This document shows, one piece after another, positions 17,519 to 26,117 of a stretch of DNA of 34,071 nucleotides. Numbering within the stretch: the stretch's first letter is position 1; every line of letters starts with the position of its first letter. Source of the DNA: JADKFD01 sp050250665 (GTDB lineage Bacteria > Pseudomonadota > Gammaproteobacteria > Xanthomonadales > SZUA-5); NCBI GenBank assembly GCA_050250665.1, contig JBFWOF010000059.1, positions 1-34,071 of the forward strand, in the 5' to 3' direction. The notes below the pieces were generated by a model. That model was not told the origin of the DNA. It did not search any database and worked only from the letters and a program-made list of their open reading frames with translations. The translations under genes and the position numbers were made by a program.

Positions 17519-18393
17519 CGCCATCGACGCCGAACTGTTGCCATGGTCGGCCAAGGCTGGCGATCTGCTGCGTCAGCAGTACGCGCCGACCGGCGCCGCC
17601 GGCACCCACGCCTTGCGCGCGACATGCGACTGGGCGGCTCAGGCTGCAGCGCGGGGCATCGAACTGGGCTCGTTGCCGGCGACGCTGGCGCAGCGTGCAG
17701 ACGGCATCGACCACTACGTGGCCGAGTATCGGCGCTATTGCTGGCCGGTTCAGAGCGTCGACGATCTGCGGCTGGCGCCTTTCCACGTGCTCGCCTACGA
17801 GGGCGCGGCGAGCCTGCAGAACGGCCACCGCTGGCACCTCGACCTGATCGACCGGCTATGCGACGCAGATCCCGGCCTGTTCCGTCGCACGCAGCGCCGC
17901 TATGTCGATCTCGCCGACCCGGCCAGCGAAGCCGAGGCGAACGCGTGGTGGCAGCAGATCACCAGTGCCGAGAGCGAAGGCATGGTGATCAAGCCCATCG
18001 AAGGCATCGTGTCTGGCAAGAAGGGAGTGCGGCAGCCGGCCATCAAGTGTCGCGGACGCGAGTACCTGCGGATCATCTACGGGCCCACATACACGGAGCC
18101 GGCAAATCTGGAGCGTCTGCGCCAACGCGCGCTGGCGCCGAAACGGGCACTGGCGCTACGTGAATTCGCGCTTGGCCACGAGGCCTTGCATCGATTCGTT
18201 GAACATGAGCCGCTGTACCGCGTCCATGAGTGCGTGTTCGGCGTGCTGGCACTGGAGAGTGAGCCGGTCGATCCCAGGCTCTGAGCCCGTCGTTCGCGGC
18301 GGAACCAGCCATCAGTCACTGTGACCTCATGCCCATGCGCGTGCTGCGGTAGCTCTCTACGCTCCCTTCACTTTCAGAGCGGTGGGGTTTCTC

Positions 18394-20166
18394 ATGTTCA
18401 AACAGCTTTTGGCTGCCGGTTTGCTGGCGGCTGCGTTTTCGGCAATGGCTGCGGCGCCCGCCAAGGGCGACGGCGATTGGGTGGAGCGGTCCAACAAGAT
18501 CGCGCACGAGGTGCTGGAATCGCAGGCGAAATTTGCGCCGGAGTTTGCCAGTCAGGTCGGGGTGAGTGGTTTCGACGAGCAGATCTTTGATCTGGGTCCG
18601 GATCTGGCTCAGCGTCAGATCGCCGAGGCGCAGAAGAACATCACCATGCTGGAAGGTCTGCTGGCCACCGAAGCCGATCCGCGGGTGGCGCAGGATCTGC
18701 AGATCATGATCCAGTCGCAGAAGGACAATATCGAAGCGACCCAGGTGAACTACGACCGGGTGATGCCCTACGGCAACATCAATGGGCTGATCTTCGCCGG
18801 TTTTCGCGGTCAGCTGGACAAGCAGGTGCCGATGGAGCAGCGCAAGGCCGCCCTGGTGCGCCTGAAGAAGTACACCGGCGAGGCGGAGGGCTTCGAGCCC
18901 CTTCTGAATCTGGCGAAGGAACGCCTGACCGAACGCATGGGCGTGAAGGATCTGATCCTGCCCTATCGCGGCGAGGTCGAGAAGGATCTGGAAGATGCGC
19001 CCAAGTTGATCGAAGGCCTGGAGCAGGTGTTCCAGGGGAGCGGACTCGACGGCTGGCAGGATTCTCTGGCCCTGCTGCAGTCGCAGCTGCGCGACTACAA
19101 CGAGTGGGTGCGCCAGACCATATTGCCGAATACCCGCGACAGCGCGATGTTGCCGCGCGAGCTCTACGAGCTGCAGCTGAAGAACTACGGCGTGCACGCC
19201 AGCCCGGAAGAGCTGATGGTGATCGGCCAGGTGGCTTTCATGGACATCCGCAACGAGATGATGGCGCTGGCGCCGCTGGTGGCCAAGGAGAAGGGCTACA
19301 ACACCCGGGACTATCGCGAAGTCCTGCGGCTGTTGAAGAAGGAGCAGGTCCATGGCGATGCGCTGATGGCCACCTACCAGGAGGTCATGGCCGAGATCGA
19401 TCGGATCATCGCCCGCGAGAAACTGGCGACCCTGCCGAATGAGCCCGCTCGCGTGCGCATGGCCACCGCTGCGGAGACGGCACAGCAGCCGGCCGCACAT
19501 CTGGACACGCCGCGACTGGTCGGCAACACCGGCGAGTACCCGGAGTTCATCGTGCCCAAGATCGAGCAGAACGAAGATGGCAGTTGGCCGGACAGCGATT
19601 ACGCTTATCGCGCCATGATGTGGAGTCTGTCAGCGCACGAGGCGCGCCCGGGCCACGAGATGCAGTTCACCACCATGCTTCGTGGTGGCGTGTCCACGGC
19701 GCGCGCGCTGTTTGCCTTCAACTCGGCCAATGTCGAGGGCTGGGCGCTGTACGCAGAGTCGATCATGAAGCCGCACATGCCACTGGATGGCCAGCTGGCA
19801 TCGCTGCAATACCGTTTGCTGCGTGCCGCACGCATCTGGCTGGATCCGGCCATCAATCTTGGCCTGGTCACGCCGGCAGAAGCCAAGCGGGTGCTGATGG
19901 AAGAAGTGGTTGAGGATGACAGCAATGCCCAAACCGAGATCGACCGCTACACCTTCCGTTCGCCGGCACAGGCGACGTCCTACTACTACGGTTACACCCA
20001 GCTGCAGGCCCTGCGGGCCCAGACCGAGCTGCAGCTCAAGGATCAGTTCGACGCAGCCGCCTTCCACGATTTCATCCTGAATCAGGGACTGCTGCCGCCG
20101 GAAGTGTTGAAAAAGGCGGTGCATGACGACTTCGTGGCGGCAAGTTTGAAGAAGGCAGCTGGTTGA
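18394..20166 (+). CDS. DUF885 family secreted putative metallopeptidase
   Basis: A 590-residue protein with a signal peptide (MFKQLLAAGLLAAAFSAMAAA, likely cleaved near AMA-AAP), so probably periplasmic. The body is mostly helical. Near residues 415-422 it carries HEARPGHEMQ, the zinc-binding HExxPGH-type motif of DUF885 proteins, which are thought to be carboxypeptidase- or M32-like metallopeptidases. YYYGYTQLQALR near the C-terminus is also typical. The start is ATG 18394 rather than the GTG four codons upstream, because a GGTGGGG signal sits just before it and the signal peptide then begins correctly. It has its own short upstream gap after pnkp and is followed by a palindromic repeat array. 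The substrate is unknown. Confidence 0.88.
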   Translation: MFKQLLAAGLLAAAFSAMAAAPAKGDGDWVERSNKIAHEVLESQAKFAPEFASQVGVSGFDEQIFDLGPDLAQRQIAEAQKNITMLEGLLATEADPRVAQDLQIMIQSQKDNIEATQVNYDRVMPYGNINGLIFAGFRGQLDKQVPMEQRKAALVRLKKYTGEAEGFEPLLNLAKERLTERMGVKDLILPYRGEVEKDLEDAPKLIEGLEQVFQGSGLDGWQDSLALLQSQLRDYNEWVRQTILPNTRDSAMLPRELYELQLKNYGVHASPEELMVIGQVAFMDIRNEMMALAPLVAKEKGYNTRDYREVLRLLKKEQVHGDALMATYQEVMAEIDRIIAREKLATLPNEPARVRMATAAETAQQPAAHLDTPRLVGNTGEYPEFIVPKIEQNEDGSWPDSDYAYRAMMWSLSAHEARPGHEMQFTTMLRGGVSTARALFAFNSANVEGWALYAESIMKPHMPLDGQLASLQYRLLRAARIWLDPAINLGLVTPAEAKRVLMEEVVEDDSNAQTEIDRYTFRSPAQATSYYYGYTQLQALRAQTELQLKDQFDAAAFHDFILNQGLLPPEVLKKAVHDDFVAASLKKAAG

Positions 20167-20211
20167 GCAAGGGATAGCGCTGCGCTGTTCTGAGCGCAGG
20201 ATCGGGTGAGG

Positions 20212-20690
20212 TCAACTCGGCGATCCCGGCGGTTTGCTGGGATCGCCGACTTGCAGTCGGCGCTGTTGCTGTTCGCCTTTCCGGTGCCAAGAGCGGCCGA
20301 GTACAACTCGGCGATCCCGGGCGCTTGCTGGGATCGCCGACTTGCAGTCGGCGCTGTTGCTTTTCGTCTTTTCGGGGCCAGAAGCTGCCGAGTACGTCTC
20401 GGCGATCCCGGCGCCTTTCTGGGATCGCCGACTTGCAGTCGGCGCTGTTGCTTTTCGTCTTTTCGGGGCCAGAAGCTGCCGAGTACAACTCGGCGATCCC
20501 GGGCGCTTGCTGGGATCGCCGACTTGCAGTCGGCGCTGTTGCTCTTCGTCTTTCCGGGGCCAGAAGCGGCCGAGTACAACTCGGCGATCCCGGGGGCTTG
20601 CTGGGATCGCCGACTTGCAGTCGGCGCTGTGGCTTTTCGCCTTTTCGGGGCCAGAAGCTGCCGAGTCCAGCTCGGCGATCCCGGGCGGTA
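20212..20690. repeat. 91-bp tandem array of paired palindromes (BIME-like), five units
   Basis: The marker gatcgccgacttgcagtcgg starts at 20241, 20332, 20423, 20514 and 20605, an exact 91-bp period. Each unit contains the palindrome cgccgact-tgc-agtcggcg, a spacer of about 40 bases, and the palindrome gccgagt-aca-actcggc followed by gatccc, so the unit ends are themselves inverted (gggatcgccga and tcggcgatccc). Spacers vary slightly (gctgttgcttttcgtcttttcggggccagaagc and variants). Half units flank the array. A diverged single unit occurs at 31658-31794. Long open frames cross it only because stop codons are rare in the repeat; since 91 is not a multiple of three, no repeating peptide is produced. 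It may also act as a transcription terminator after the DUF885 gene. Confidence 0.92.
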
Positions 20691-20837
20691 ATTGCCGCCT
20701 TCCGAAATCGTCAGGAACTGTGAATACTCGCCGCTGTCTTCACAGTGGCTTCACTGTTGTCGCCCAGGGAATGCCGCAGCCATGACGCGGACAGCCCGGC
20801 GCGAACCTCTGACCATTTGCCTCAAGGCCCTGATCCG

Positions 20838-22682
20838 ATGCCAGAACTCAAGCGTGCATTCCTGAAATTACTGGGCCTCGCGGCTCTGGGACTGTTTCTG
20901 TTGCCAGCCATCACCTGGGTCTTCACCGGTTATGAGCAGCATCAGAACTCTCTGGAGATGCAGCGGGTGTTCGCTGAGGACGTGGCCGCAGCCGACGATC
21001 TGAGTGAGGCCGAGAAGGCGGTCGCCCAGGAACGTATCTCGCAGATGACCATCGCGGCGTTGTGTGATGGTGCCTATCCGGAGCTGGCCCAACTGCAGGC
21101 TCAGGCCTGCGGCTTGAGCGAAGAGTTCGGGCAGTTCCATCTGGCCCACAAGATTTCCTTCTACAGTCTGCTGCTGGGTGCATTCACACTGCTGCTGATC
21201 GCCGGTCTGGCGCTGCTGGCCTATGCCAAACCGGCGCTGCAGGTGGTGGCTTTCACCACCGGCTGGTGGAGCCTGCGGCTGATCGCAGCCTTCGAAGTAC
21301 TGGTGCAGGCGGCCATGCTGGTGTGGTTGTCGTTCTGGCTGACCGCGTACTTCTTCCACATCTACATTCTCAAGCTGGTGTTCGTTGCGGCGGCGCTGGC
21401 CGTCGTAGCGGCTTTCGTGGCCATCACGGCCATCTTCAAGCGTGCCGCGTTGAACAATGCGGTGGCTGGCGAACTCATCAGCGAGGAACAGGCGCCGCAG
21501 CTGTGGGCGCGGATCAAGCAGTTTTCGCAGACCCTGGGCACGGCCGCACCCACGCAGCTGGTGGGAGGCATCGACGCCAACTTCTTCGTGACCCAGATGC
21601 CGATCCAGTTGCCGAGGACTCAAGTGCAGGGCCGCAGTCTGTTCGTCAGTCTGCCGCTGCTACGGGTGTTGGCCCGAGACGAAGCGGATGCGGTGCTGGC
21701 GCATGAAATGGCCCATTTCAGCGGCGGCGACACCGAAACCGGCGCTGCGCTCGGCCCCAGGCTGCAGGCCTACGAGCAATACATGCAGACGCTGAGCGAA
21801 AACGGTCTGACGTTGCTGGCCTTCTTCGTGCTCAGCCTGTTTCGGGCCGCTTTTGAGCTGGCCTTGTCGCGGGCCAGTCGCGCCCGCGAATTTGCCGCCG
21901 ATGCCACCGCCGCCAGACTGACCTCGGCCGGGGCGCTGTCGCGCGCGCTGGTGAAGATCGGCGCCTATGCCAGCTACCGCAACAGCGTGGAGCAGGAACT
22001 GTTCAATCAGAACGACCGGCATCAGGGGCCACTGGACCTGGCCGGGCGGGTCGCGCAGGGGCTGTCTTCCTTCGCCCAGTCGCCGGCCTTCCGGGAGGCC
22101 ATGACCCATGCCGACGTGCCGCATCCCTTCGATTCGCATCCGCCGATGCAACAGCGAATGGAACAGGTTGGCGCCGTCATTCAGCCGATGGAATTCCCGA
22201 TGCTGATCACCGCGGCACCGGAGCAGACCTGGATCGATTTCATCGAACAGGCCGAGTCCATCGAGGCCCCGTTGTGGCAGAGCTACGAGTCGAATTTTGC
22301 CGACGAGCACGAACAGAATCTGGCTTTCCGCTATGAGCCTGCCAATGAGCAGGAGCGTGCCATCGTCCTCAAGTATTTCCCCGACGTGCCTTTCGCGCTG
22401 AAGAAGTCGCAGACGCTGCGCATCACCTACGCCGGCATTGAAACGCCTGAGGGCAGTACGTCGTGGGATGCGGTCCAGCAACTGCAATACGAGGACGGCA
22501 GCTTCGGCAGCCGCGACGTCATCACCATCACCCACCCGGAAAAACGTGCGCTGGGCCTGAGCAAGACCAGCAAGCTCAAGCTGGCCGTGGTCGCCAAGGA
22601 CCGCGAACTGCTGAAGCAGACCATCGGGCGCTACTGGCAGCGTCATCAGCTGATGCGACAGATGCAGGCGCAGACGGTCTGA
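20838..22682 (+). CDS. Membrane-bound M48 family zinc metallopeptidase
   Basis: A 614-residue protein related to HtpX/Ste24-type peptidases. It has a hydrophobic N-terminal segment (about 9-30), another at 106-131, and two more between about 145 and 220. The catalytic HEMAH motif lies at 289-293 and a likely third zinc ligand, E351, in REFAAD. The C-terminal 130 residues form an extra region with no motif I recognise. It probably degrades or processes membrane or envelope proteins. The start is ATG 20838 with aagg upstream; a longer frame beginning at 20745 adds a leader that does not look like protein. It stands alone between the repeat array and the DUF427 gene. Confidence 0.88.
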   Translation: MPELKRAFLKLLGLAALGLFLLPAITWVFTGYEQHQNSLEMQRVFAEDVAAADDLSEAEKAVAQERISQMTIAALCDGAYPELAQLQAQACGLSEEFGQFHLAHKISFYSLLLGAFTLLLIAGLALLAYAKPALQVVAFTTGWWSLRLIAAFEVLVQAAMLVWLSFWLTAYFFHIYILKLVFVAAALAVVAAFVAITAIFKRAALNNAVAGELISEEQAPQLWARIKQFSQTLGTAAPTQLVGGIDANFFVTQMPIQLPRTQVQGRSLFVSLPLLRVLARDEADAVLAHEMAHFSGGDTETGAALGPRLQAYEQYMQTLSENGLTLLAFFVLSLFRAAFELALSRASRAREFAADATAARLTSAGALSRALVKIGAYASYRNSVEQELFNQNDRHQGPLDLAGRVAQGLSSFAQSPAFREAMTHADVPHPFDSHPPMQQRMEQVGAVIQPMEFPMLITAAPEQTWIDFIEQAESIEAPLWQSYESNFADEHEQNLAFRYEPANEQERAIVLKYFPDVPFALKKSQTLRITYAGIETPEGSTSWDAVQQLQYEDGSFGSRDVITITHPEKRALGLSKTSKLKLAVVAKDRELLKQTIGRYWQRHQLMRQMQAQTV

Positions 22683-22782
22683 GGGCTGGGAATGACGCAT
22701 GGCGCGTTGCCGCCCCGTCTTCATCACTGCTTGATTCCGATTGCGGCAGGCTGCTGCCCGAATCAACTCCAAGAGCAGCCTC

Positions 22783-23301
22783 ATGTGGCAGCACACGGGC
22801 CGTATCAGGCCGGCATTCGCCCTGGAGCCGGACGCGGGTCAGGAATCGGTCTGGGACTATCCTCGGCCACCGCGCCTGGTGCCCGATTCGCGCCGGATAC
22901 TGGTGCGCGCCGATGGCGTGGTCGTGGCCGACACGCGCGGTGCCATCCGGGTGCTGGAAACCGCCAGTCCGCCGACCGTCTATCTGCCGCCGACGGATGT
23001 GGAACTGAAACTGCTGGTCCCGGCGCCGGGAACTTCGATGTGCGAATGGAAGGGACGGGCGCAGTACTGGAGCCTGCGACTGGCCGACGGGCGCGAGTAC
23101 CCGCAAGTGGGCTGGAGCTATCCGCAGCCCACGGCGGCCTTTGCGGCGATTGCCGGCTGGCTGTCGTTCTATCCGGGACGGGTCGAATGCGAGATCGACG
23201 GCGAGCGGGTGCGACCGCAGCCGGGCGGATTCTATGGTGGCTGGGTCACGAACGAGATTGTCGGGCTGTTCAAGGGTGAGCCTGGCACCGGGCACTGGTG
23301 A
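22783..23301 (+). CDS. DUF427 domain protein
   Basis: A 172-residue cytoplasmic protein matching the DUF427 pattern. One domain (about 30-120) includes ILVRADGVVVADTRGAIRVLE, TVYLPPTDV, CEWKGRAQYWSL and AAFAAIAGWLSFYPGRVEC, followed by a second short region ending GGFYGGWVTNEIVGLFKG. The biochemical role of DUF427 proteins is unknown. The start ATG 22783 (MWQHTGRIRP) fits the family; a TTG 14 codons upstream is less likely. There is a 100-base gap after the M48 gene with no clear terminator. Confidence 0.85.
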   Translation: MWQHTGRIRPAFALEPDAGQESVWDYPRPPRLVPDSRRILVRADGVVVADTRGAIRVLETASPPTVYLPPTDVELKLLVPAPGTSMCEWKGRAQYWSLRLADGREYPQVGWSYPQPTAAFAAIAGWLSFYPGRVECEIDGERVRPQPGGFYGGWVTNEIVGLFKGEPGTGHW

Positions 23302-23346
23302 GAGTGCCGAAGCGCATTGCGATTCCCGCAGCGGCCGCTGCCGACC

Positions 23347-23694
23347 TTAGTCCTTCACTTTCTTGACGAACTCCGACTTCAGGCCCATCGGGCCGATGCC
23401 GTCGATCTTGCAGTCGATGTCGTGATCGCCTTCGACCAGGCGGATGTTCTTGACCTTGGTGCCGACCTTGACCACGGCCGATGAGCCCTTGACCTTGAGA
23501 TCCTTGATTACGGTGACGCTGTCGCCATCTTTCAGTTCATTGCCGACGGCGTCACGGACCACCGGGCCGGATTCTTCAGCGCTGGCAGCGCCGTCCTTAG
23601 GCCATTCGTGGGCGCATTCGGGGCAGATCAGCTGATGGCCGTCTTCATAGGTGTAGACGGAATGGCATTTGGGGCAGTTCGGGAGTGTATTCAT
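23347..23694 (-). CDS. yjdM: YjdM/PhnA family zinc-ribbon protein
   Basis: A 115-residue protein with an N-terminal zinc ribbon, CPKC at about 7-10 and CPEC at about 24-27, then a small SH3-like PhnA domain containing VRDAVGNELKDGDSVTVIKDLKV and ending GPMGLKSEFVKKVKD. It was historically called PhnA because of proximity to phosphonate genes in E. coli, but a direct phosphonate role is not supported. Length and motif order match the family fully. It is convergent with the DUF427 gene and divergent from the ABC transporter gene, so it is a single-gene transcript. Confidence 0.94.
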   Translation of the reverse strand: MNTLPNCPKCHSVYTYEDGHQLICPECAHEWPKDGAASAEESGPVVRDAVGNELKDGDSVTVIKDLKVKGSSAVVKVGTKVKNIRLVEGDHDIDCKIDGIGPMGLKSEFVKKVKD

Positions 23695-23837
23695 GCCTGC
23701 ACAATACCTTCACGAAGCCGGGAAGGCATGCGCTTCAGCCTGACTTGGCGCGGGCATTCTGAGCTGCGCTCAGGGCAAGCGGTGTGCGCCGGGAAATGCG
23801 GGCTAAGATCGCCCATCCATGAAGGTGCCAGGCAGGC

Positions 23838-25667
23838 ATGAGCGAAAACACCGAATTGACCCGCAGCCTGCTGGGCGTGCTCGGCTACAGTCGTCGCGCC
23901 ATCACGCTGGTATGGCAGACCAGTCGCGGTCTGACCTTGGGTTTGGCTTCGCTGACGCTGGTGGCGGGCGTGCTGCCGGCCGGCATTGCGCTGATCGGTG
24001 CCAGGCTGGTGGATGCGGTGGTGGCTGCGGCGCGCGTCCACGCCGAGGGCGGCAGCGCCGATTTCTCGATGGTGCTGACCTGGGTGCTGCTCGAAGGACT
24101 GCTGGTGGCGCTGCTGGCTGGCGCCCAGCGTGGCCTGAATCTGTGCCAGTCGCTGCTGCGGGCCCTGCTCGGGCAGCAGACCAATGCGCTGATTCTGGAA
24201 AAGGCACTGACGCTGGATCTGGTGCAGTTCGAGGACTCGGAGTTCTACGACAAGCTCACCCGGGCACGACGCGAAGCCTCCTCGCGACCGCTGTCGCTGG
24301 TGATGCGCACCTTCGGTCTGGCCCAGAATGCGATTGCGCTGTTGAGTTTCGGTGGTCTGCTGGTGCAGTTCTCGCCGCTGACGGTGCTGGTGCTGGTGGC
24401 CGCAGGCGTGCCGGCTTTTCTGGTCGAGGCCAAGTTCTCCGGCGATGCCTTCCGCCTGTTCCGCTGGCGTTCGCCGGAAACGCGGATGCAGATGTACCTG
24501 GAAACCGTGCTGGCACGGGAAGACCACGCCAAGGAGGTCAAGCTGTTCAATCTCGGGCCGCTGCTGATGCAGCGTTACCGGGACATCTTCACCAAGCTCT
24601 ATCGGGAAGACCGCAAGCTGGCGCTGAGGCGCGACGGCTGGGGCTTTGCGCTGGGCCTGCTCGGCACCGTCACGCTCTACGGCGCCTATGTCTGGATCAC
24701 CTGGAGTGCGGTGCAGGGACAGATCAGCCTGGGCCAGATGACCATGTACTTGCTGCTGTTTCGTCAGGGGCAGTCGGCGGTGTCAGCCAGCCTGTCGGCC
24801 ATCGGCGGCATGTACGAGGACAATCTCTATCTGTCGACGCTATACGAGTACCTCGACACCCCCAGCGGCGGCAACGACATGGCCAGCGGCGCCACGGCTG
24901 GACCGCTGCCCGGTGACGGCATCCGTTTCGAACACGTGTGCTTCCGCTATCCGGGCGCGGAAACCGATGCTCTGAGCAATATCGATCTGCATCTGCGACC
25001 CGGACAGTCGCTGGCCCTGGTCGGCGAGAACGGCTCCGGAAAGACCACGCTGATCAAGTTGCTCACGCGCCTGTATCGGCCGCGCGAGGGCCGCATCCTG
25101 CTCGACGGGCTGGATCTCAACGACTGGGATACGACGACGCTGCGGCGCCGTATCGGCGTGATCTTCCAGGATTTTGCCCGCTATCAGCTGAAAGTGGGCG
25201 AGAACATCGGCGCCGGCGACGTCAGCGCCTTCGATGAGCTGGCGCGTTGGGAAGAGGCGGCCGAGCGGGGCATGGCCGCGCCCTTCATCGAATCCCTGCC
25301 CGAAGCCTATGCCACGCAGCTCGGCAAGTGGTTTGCCCAGGGCCGCGAACTCTCCGGCGGCCAATGGCAGAAGATCGCGTTGGCCCGGGCCTTCATGCGC
25401 AAGGACGCCGACATCCTGGTGCTGGACGAGCCGACCGCGGCCATGGACGCCGCTGCCGAGGCCACCATCTTCGAGCATTTCCGGCAGATGACCCACGACC
25501 GTATCGCCATCCTGATTTCGCACCGTTTCTCGACGGTGCGCATGGCCGACCAGATTCTGGTGATCGACCACGGCCGCATCATCGAGCGCGGCGATCATCA
25601 GGCTCTGATGGCGCAGGATGGCCAGTACGCACGGTTGTTTTCGCTGCAGGCGGCGGGGTACCGGTAG
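23838..25667 (+). CDS. ABC exporter, fused permease and ATPase
   Basis: A 609-residue half-transporter of the bacterial exporter type, expected to work as a homodimer in the inner membrane. The transmembrane domain fills about residues 25-330, with hydrophobic segments such as LTLGLASLTLVAGVLPAGIA and AIALLSFGGLLVQFSPLTVL. The nucleotide-binding domain has Walker A GENGSGKT at 396-403, signature LSGGQ at 505-509, Walker B LVLDEPTAAMD with D530/E531, and the switch histidine in ISHRF. The start ATG 23838 follows caggcaggc. The substrate cannot be read from sequence. The borosin operon lies 450 bases downstream on the same strand, so a role as peptide exporter is conceivable, but a repeat-filled gap separates them. 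Confidence 0.93.
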   Translation: MSENTELTRSLLGVLGYSRRAITLVWQTSRGLTLGLASLTLVAGVLPAGIALIGARLVDAVVAAARVHAEGGSADFSMVLTWVLLEGLLVALLAGAQRGLNLCQSLLRALLGQQTNALILEKALTLDLVQFEDSEFYDKLTRARREASSRPLSLVMRTFGLAQNAIALLSFGGLLVQFSPLTVLVLVAAGVPAFLVEAKFSGDAFRLFRWRSPETRMQMYLETVLAREDHAKEVKLFNLGPLLMQRYRDIFTKLYREDRKLALRRDGWGFALGLLGTVTLYGAYVWITWSAVQGQISLGQMTMYLLLFRQGQSAVSASLSAIGGMYEDNLYLSTLYEYLDTPSGGNDMASGATAGPLPGDGIRFEHVCFRYPGAETDALSNIDLHLRPGQSLALVGENGSGKTTLIKLLTRLYRPREGRILLDGLDLNDWDTTTLRRRIGVIFQDFARYQLKVGENIGAGDVSAFDELARWEEAAERGMAAPFIESLPEAYATQLGKWFAQGRELSGGQWQKIALARAFMRKDADILVLDEPTAAMDAAAEATIFEHFRQMTHDRIAILISHRFSTVRMADQILVIDHGRIIERGDHQALMAQDGQYARLFSLQAAGYR

Positions 25668-26117
25668 TCGCCCAGAGGGAGCTCTGGCAGGTCCAGACTT
25701 GTCTGGATGCTCTACCCTGAGTGAGCCACGGACAAGCGCGGGCAAGAGCCAGCTTTTGTAGCCCGAAGTGCGCGCAGCGCTCTCCGGGAGGTGATGCGAC
25801 AAGCCCCGGTGAGCCGCTGCGCGGCACACCGGGCTACGCGCACCAGGCGGGTTCATGGCCAGCGTGCAGTGTCGGGCCGACACAGGCGGCTCGCCATGAC
25901 GATTTCTCCGAATGCCTTCGCGATCTGAACGCTCTTCTTCGCGTTCTCTCTGCTTTCCTTTGCGTTCTTCGCGTCTGGCTTCTGGCCAGGGTCTGCCTCA
26001 GGACAGGATCGTCGCGTCACCGGTCGCGCCGCGGGGGCGCTCCTACGGTTCACACTTGCCCGCTGCCTCCGGCTTGTATTGAATGATGGGCCTGGCCATT
26101 CGCAGCAATGAGGCAGC
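25668..26117. other. Repeat-filled intergenic region before the borosin operon
   Basis: No gene is seen. It contains a copy of the dispersed gtagcccg element (25751-25901), a pyrimidine-rich run near 25930-25985 with repeated ttcgcgttc-type blocks, and cgcgccgcgggggcgctcctac near 26027, which resembles the arm of another REP family. The promoter of the borosin operon should lie here, but I cannot identify it confidently. Confidence 0.55.
25751..25901 (+). repeat. Dispersed repeat, third copy of the gtagcccg element
   Basis: This matches 1037-1188 over its whole length with scattered substitutions: both start cttttgtagcccgaagtgcgcg, contain gccccggtgagccgctgcgcggcacacc, and end near ctcgc(c/a)atgacg. 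Finding the same 150-base block 25 kb apart shows a genome-wide intergenic family, not a local duplication. Confidence 0.85.

Larger units (their letters stand above)
15744..18284 (+). pseudogene. pnkp: Polynucleotide kinase-phosphatase (Pnkp) RNA repair enzyme, two compensating frameshifts
   Basis: Pnkp heals and seals broken RNA with Hen1. All three domains are recognisable in order. The N-terminal kinase has P-loop GATGSGKSS at 16-24. The central metallophosphatase has GDVHGC, GDLVDRGPD and, after the first shift, GNHD. The C-terminal ligase/adenylyltransferase has KHMG as the likely nucleotidyl lysine motif, EGMVIKP and IKCRGREYLRIIYG. The reading frame is broken twice: the first frame stops at 16475, the middle resumes from about 16470 in another frame, and the original frame returns after about 17516. 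Both sites are GGG runs, one base short and one base long. Restoring both gives about 846 residues, close to the roughly 870 of the Clostridium thermocellum enzyme. The remaining sequence shows no decay, so sequencing error or very recent mutation is likely. Confidence 0.88.

Noticed and set aside
18316..19500. 394-residue minus-strand open frame
   Set aside because: It is antisense to the DUF885 gene and rich in His/Gln/Leu, as expected from complementing a GC-rich gene.
20212..20690. CRISPR array
   Set aside because: The repeated part is most of the 91-base unit, the spacers are near-identical, and no cas genes are present.
20206..20785. Open frames of 132-183 residues across the 91-bp array
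   Set aside because: They exist because the repeat lacks stops. The period of 91 shifts frame at every unit, and no start signal or domain is present.
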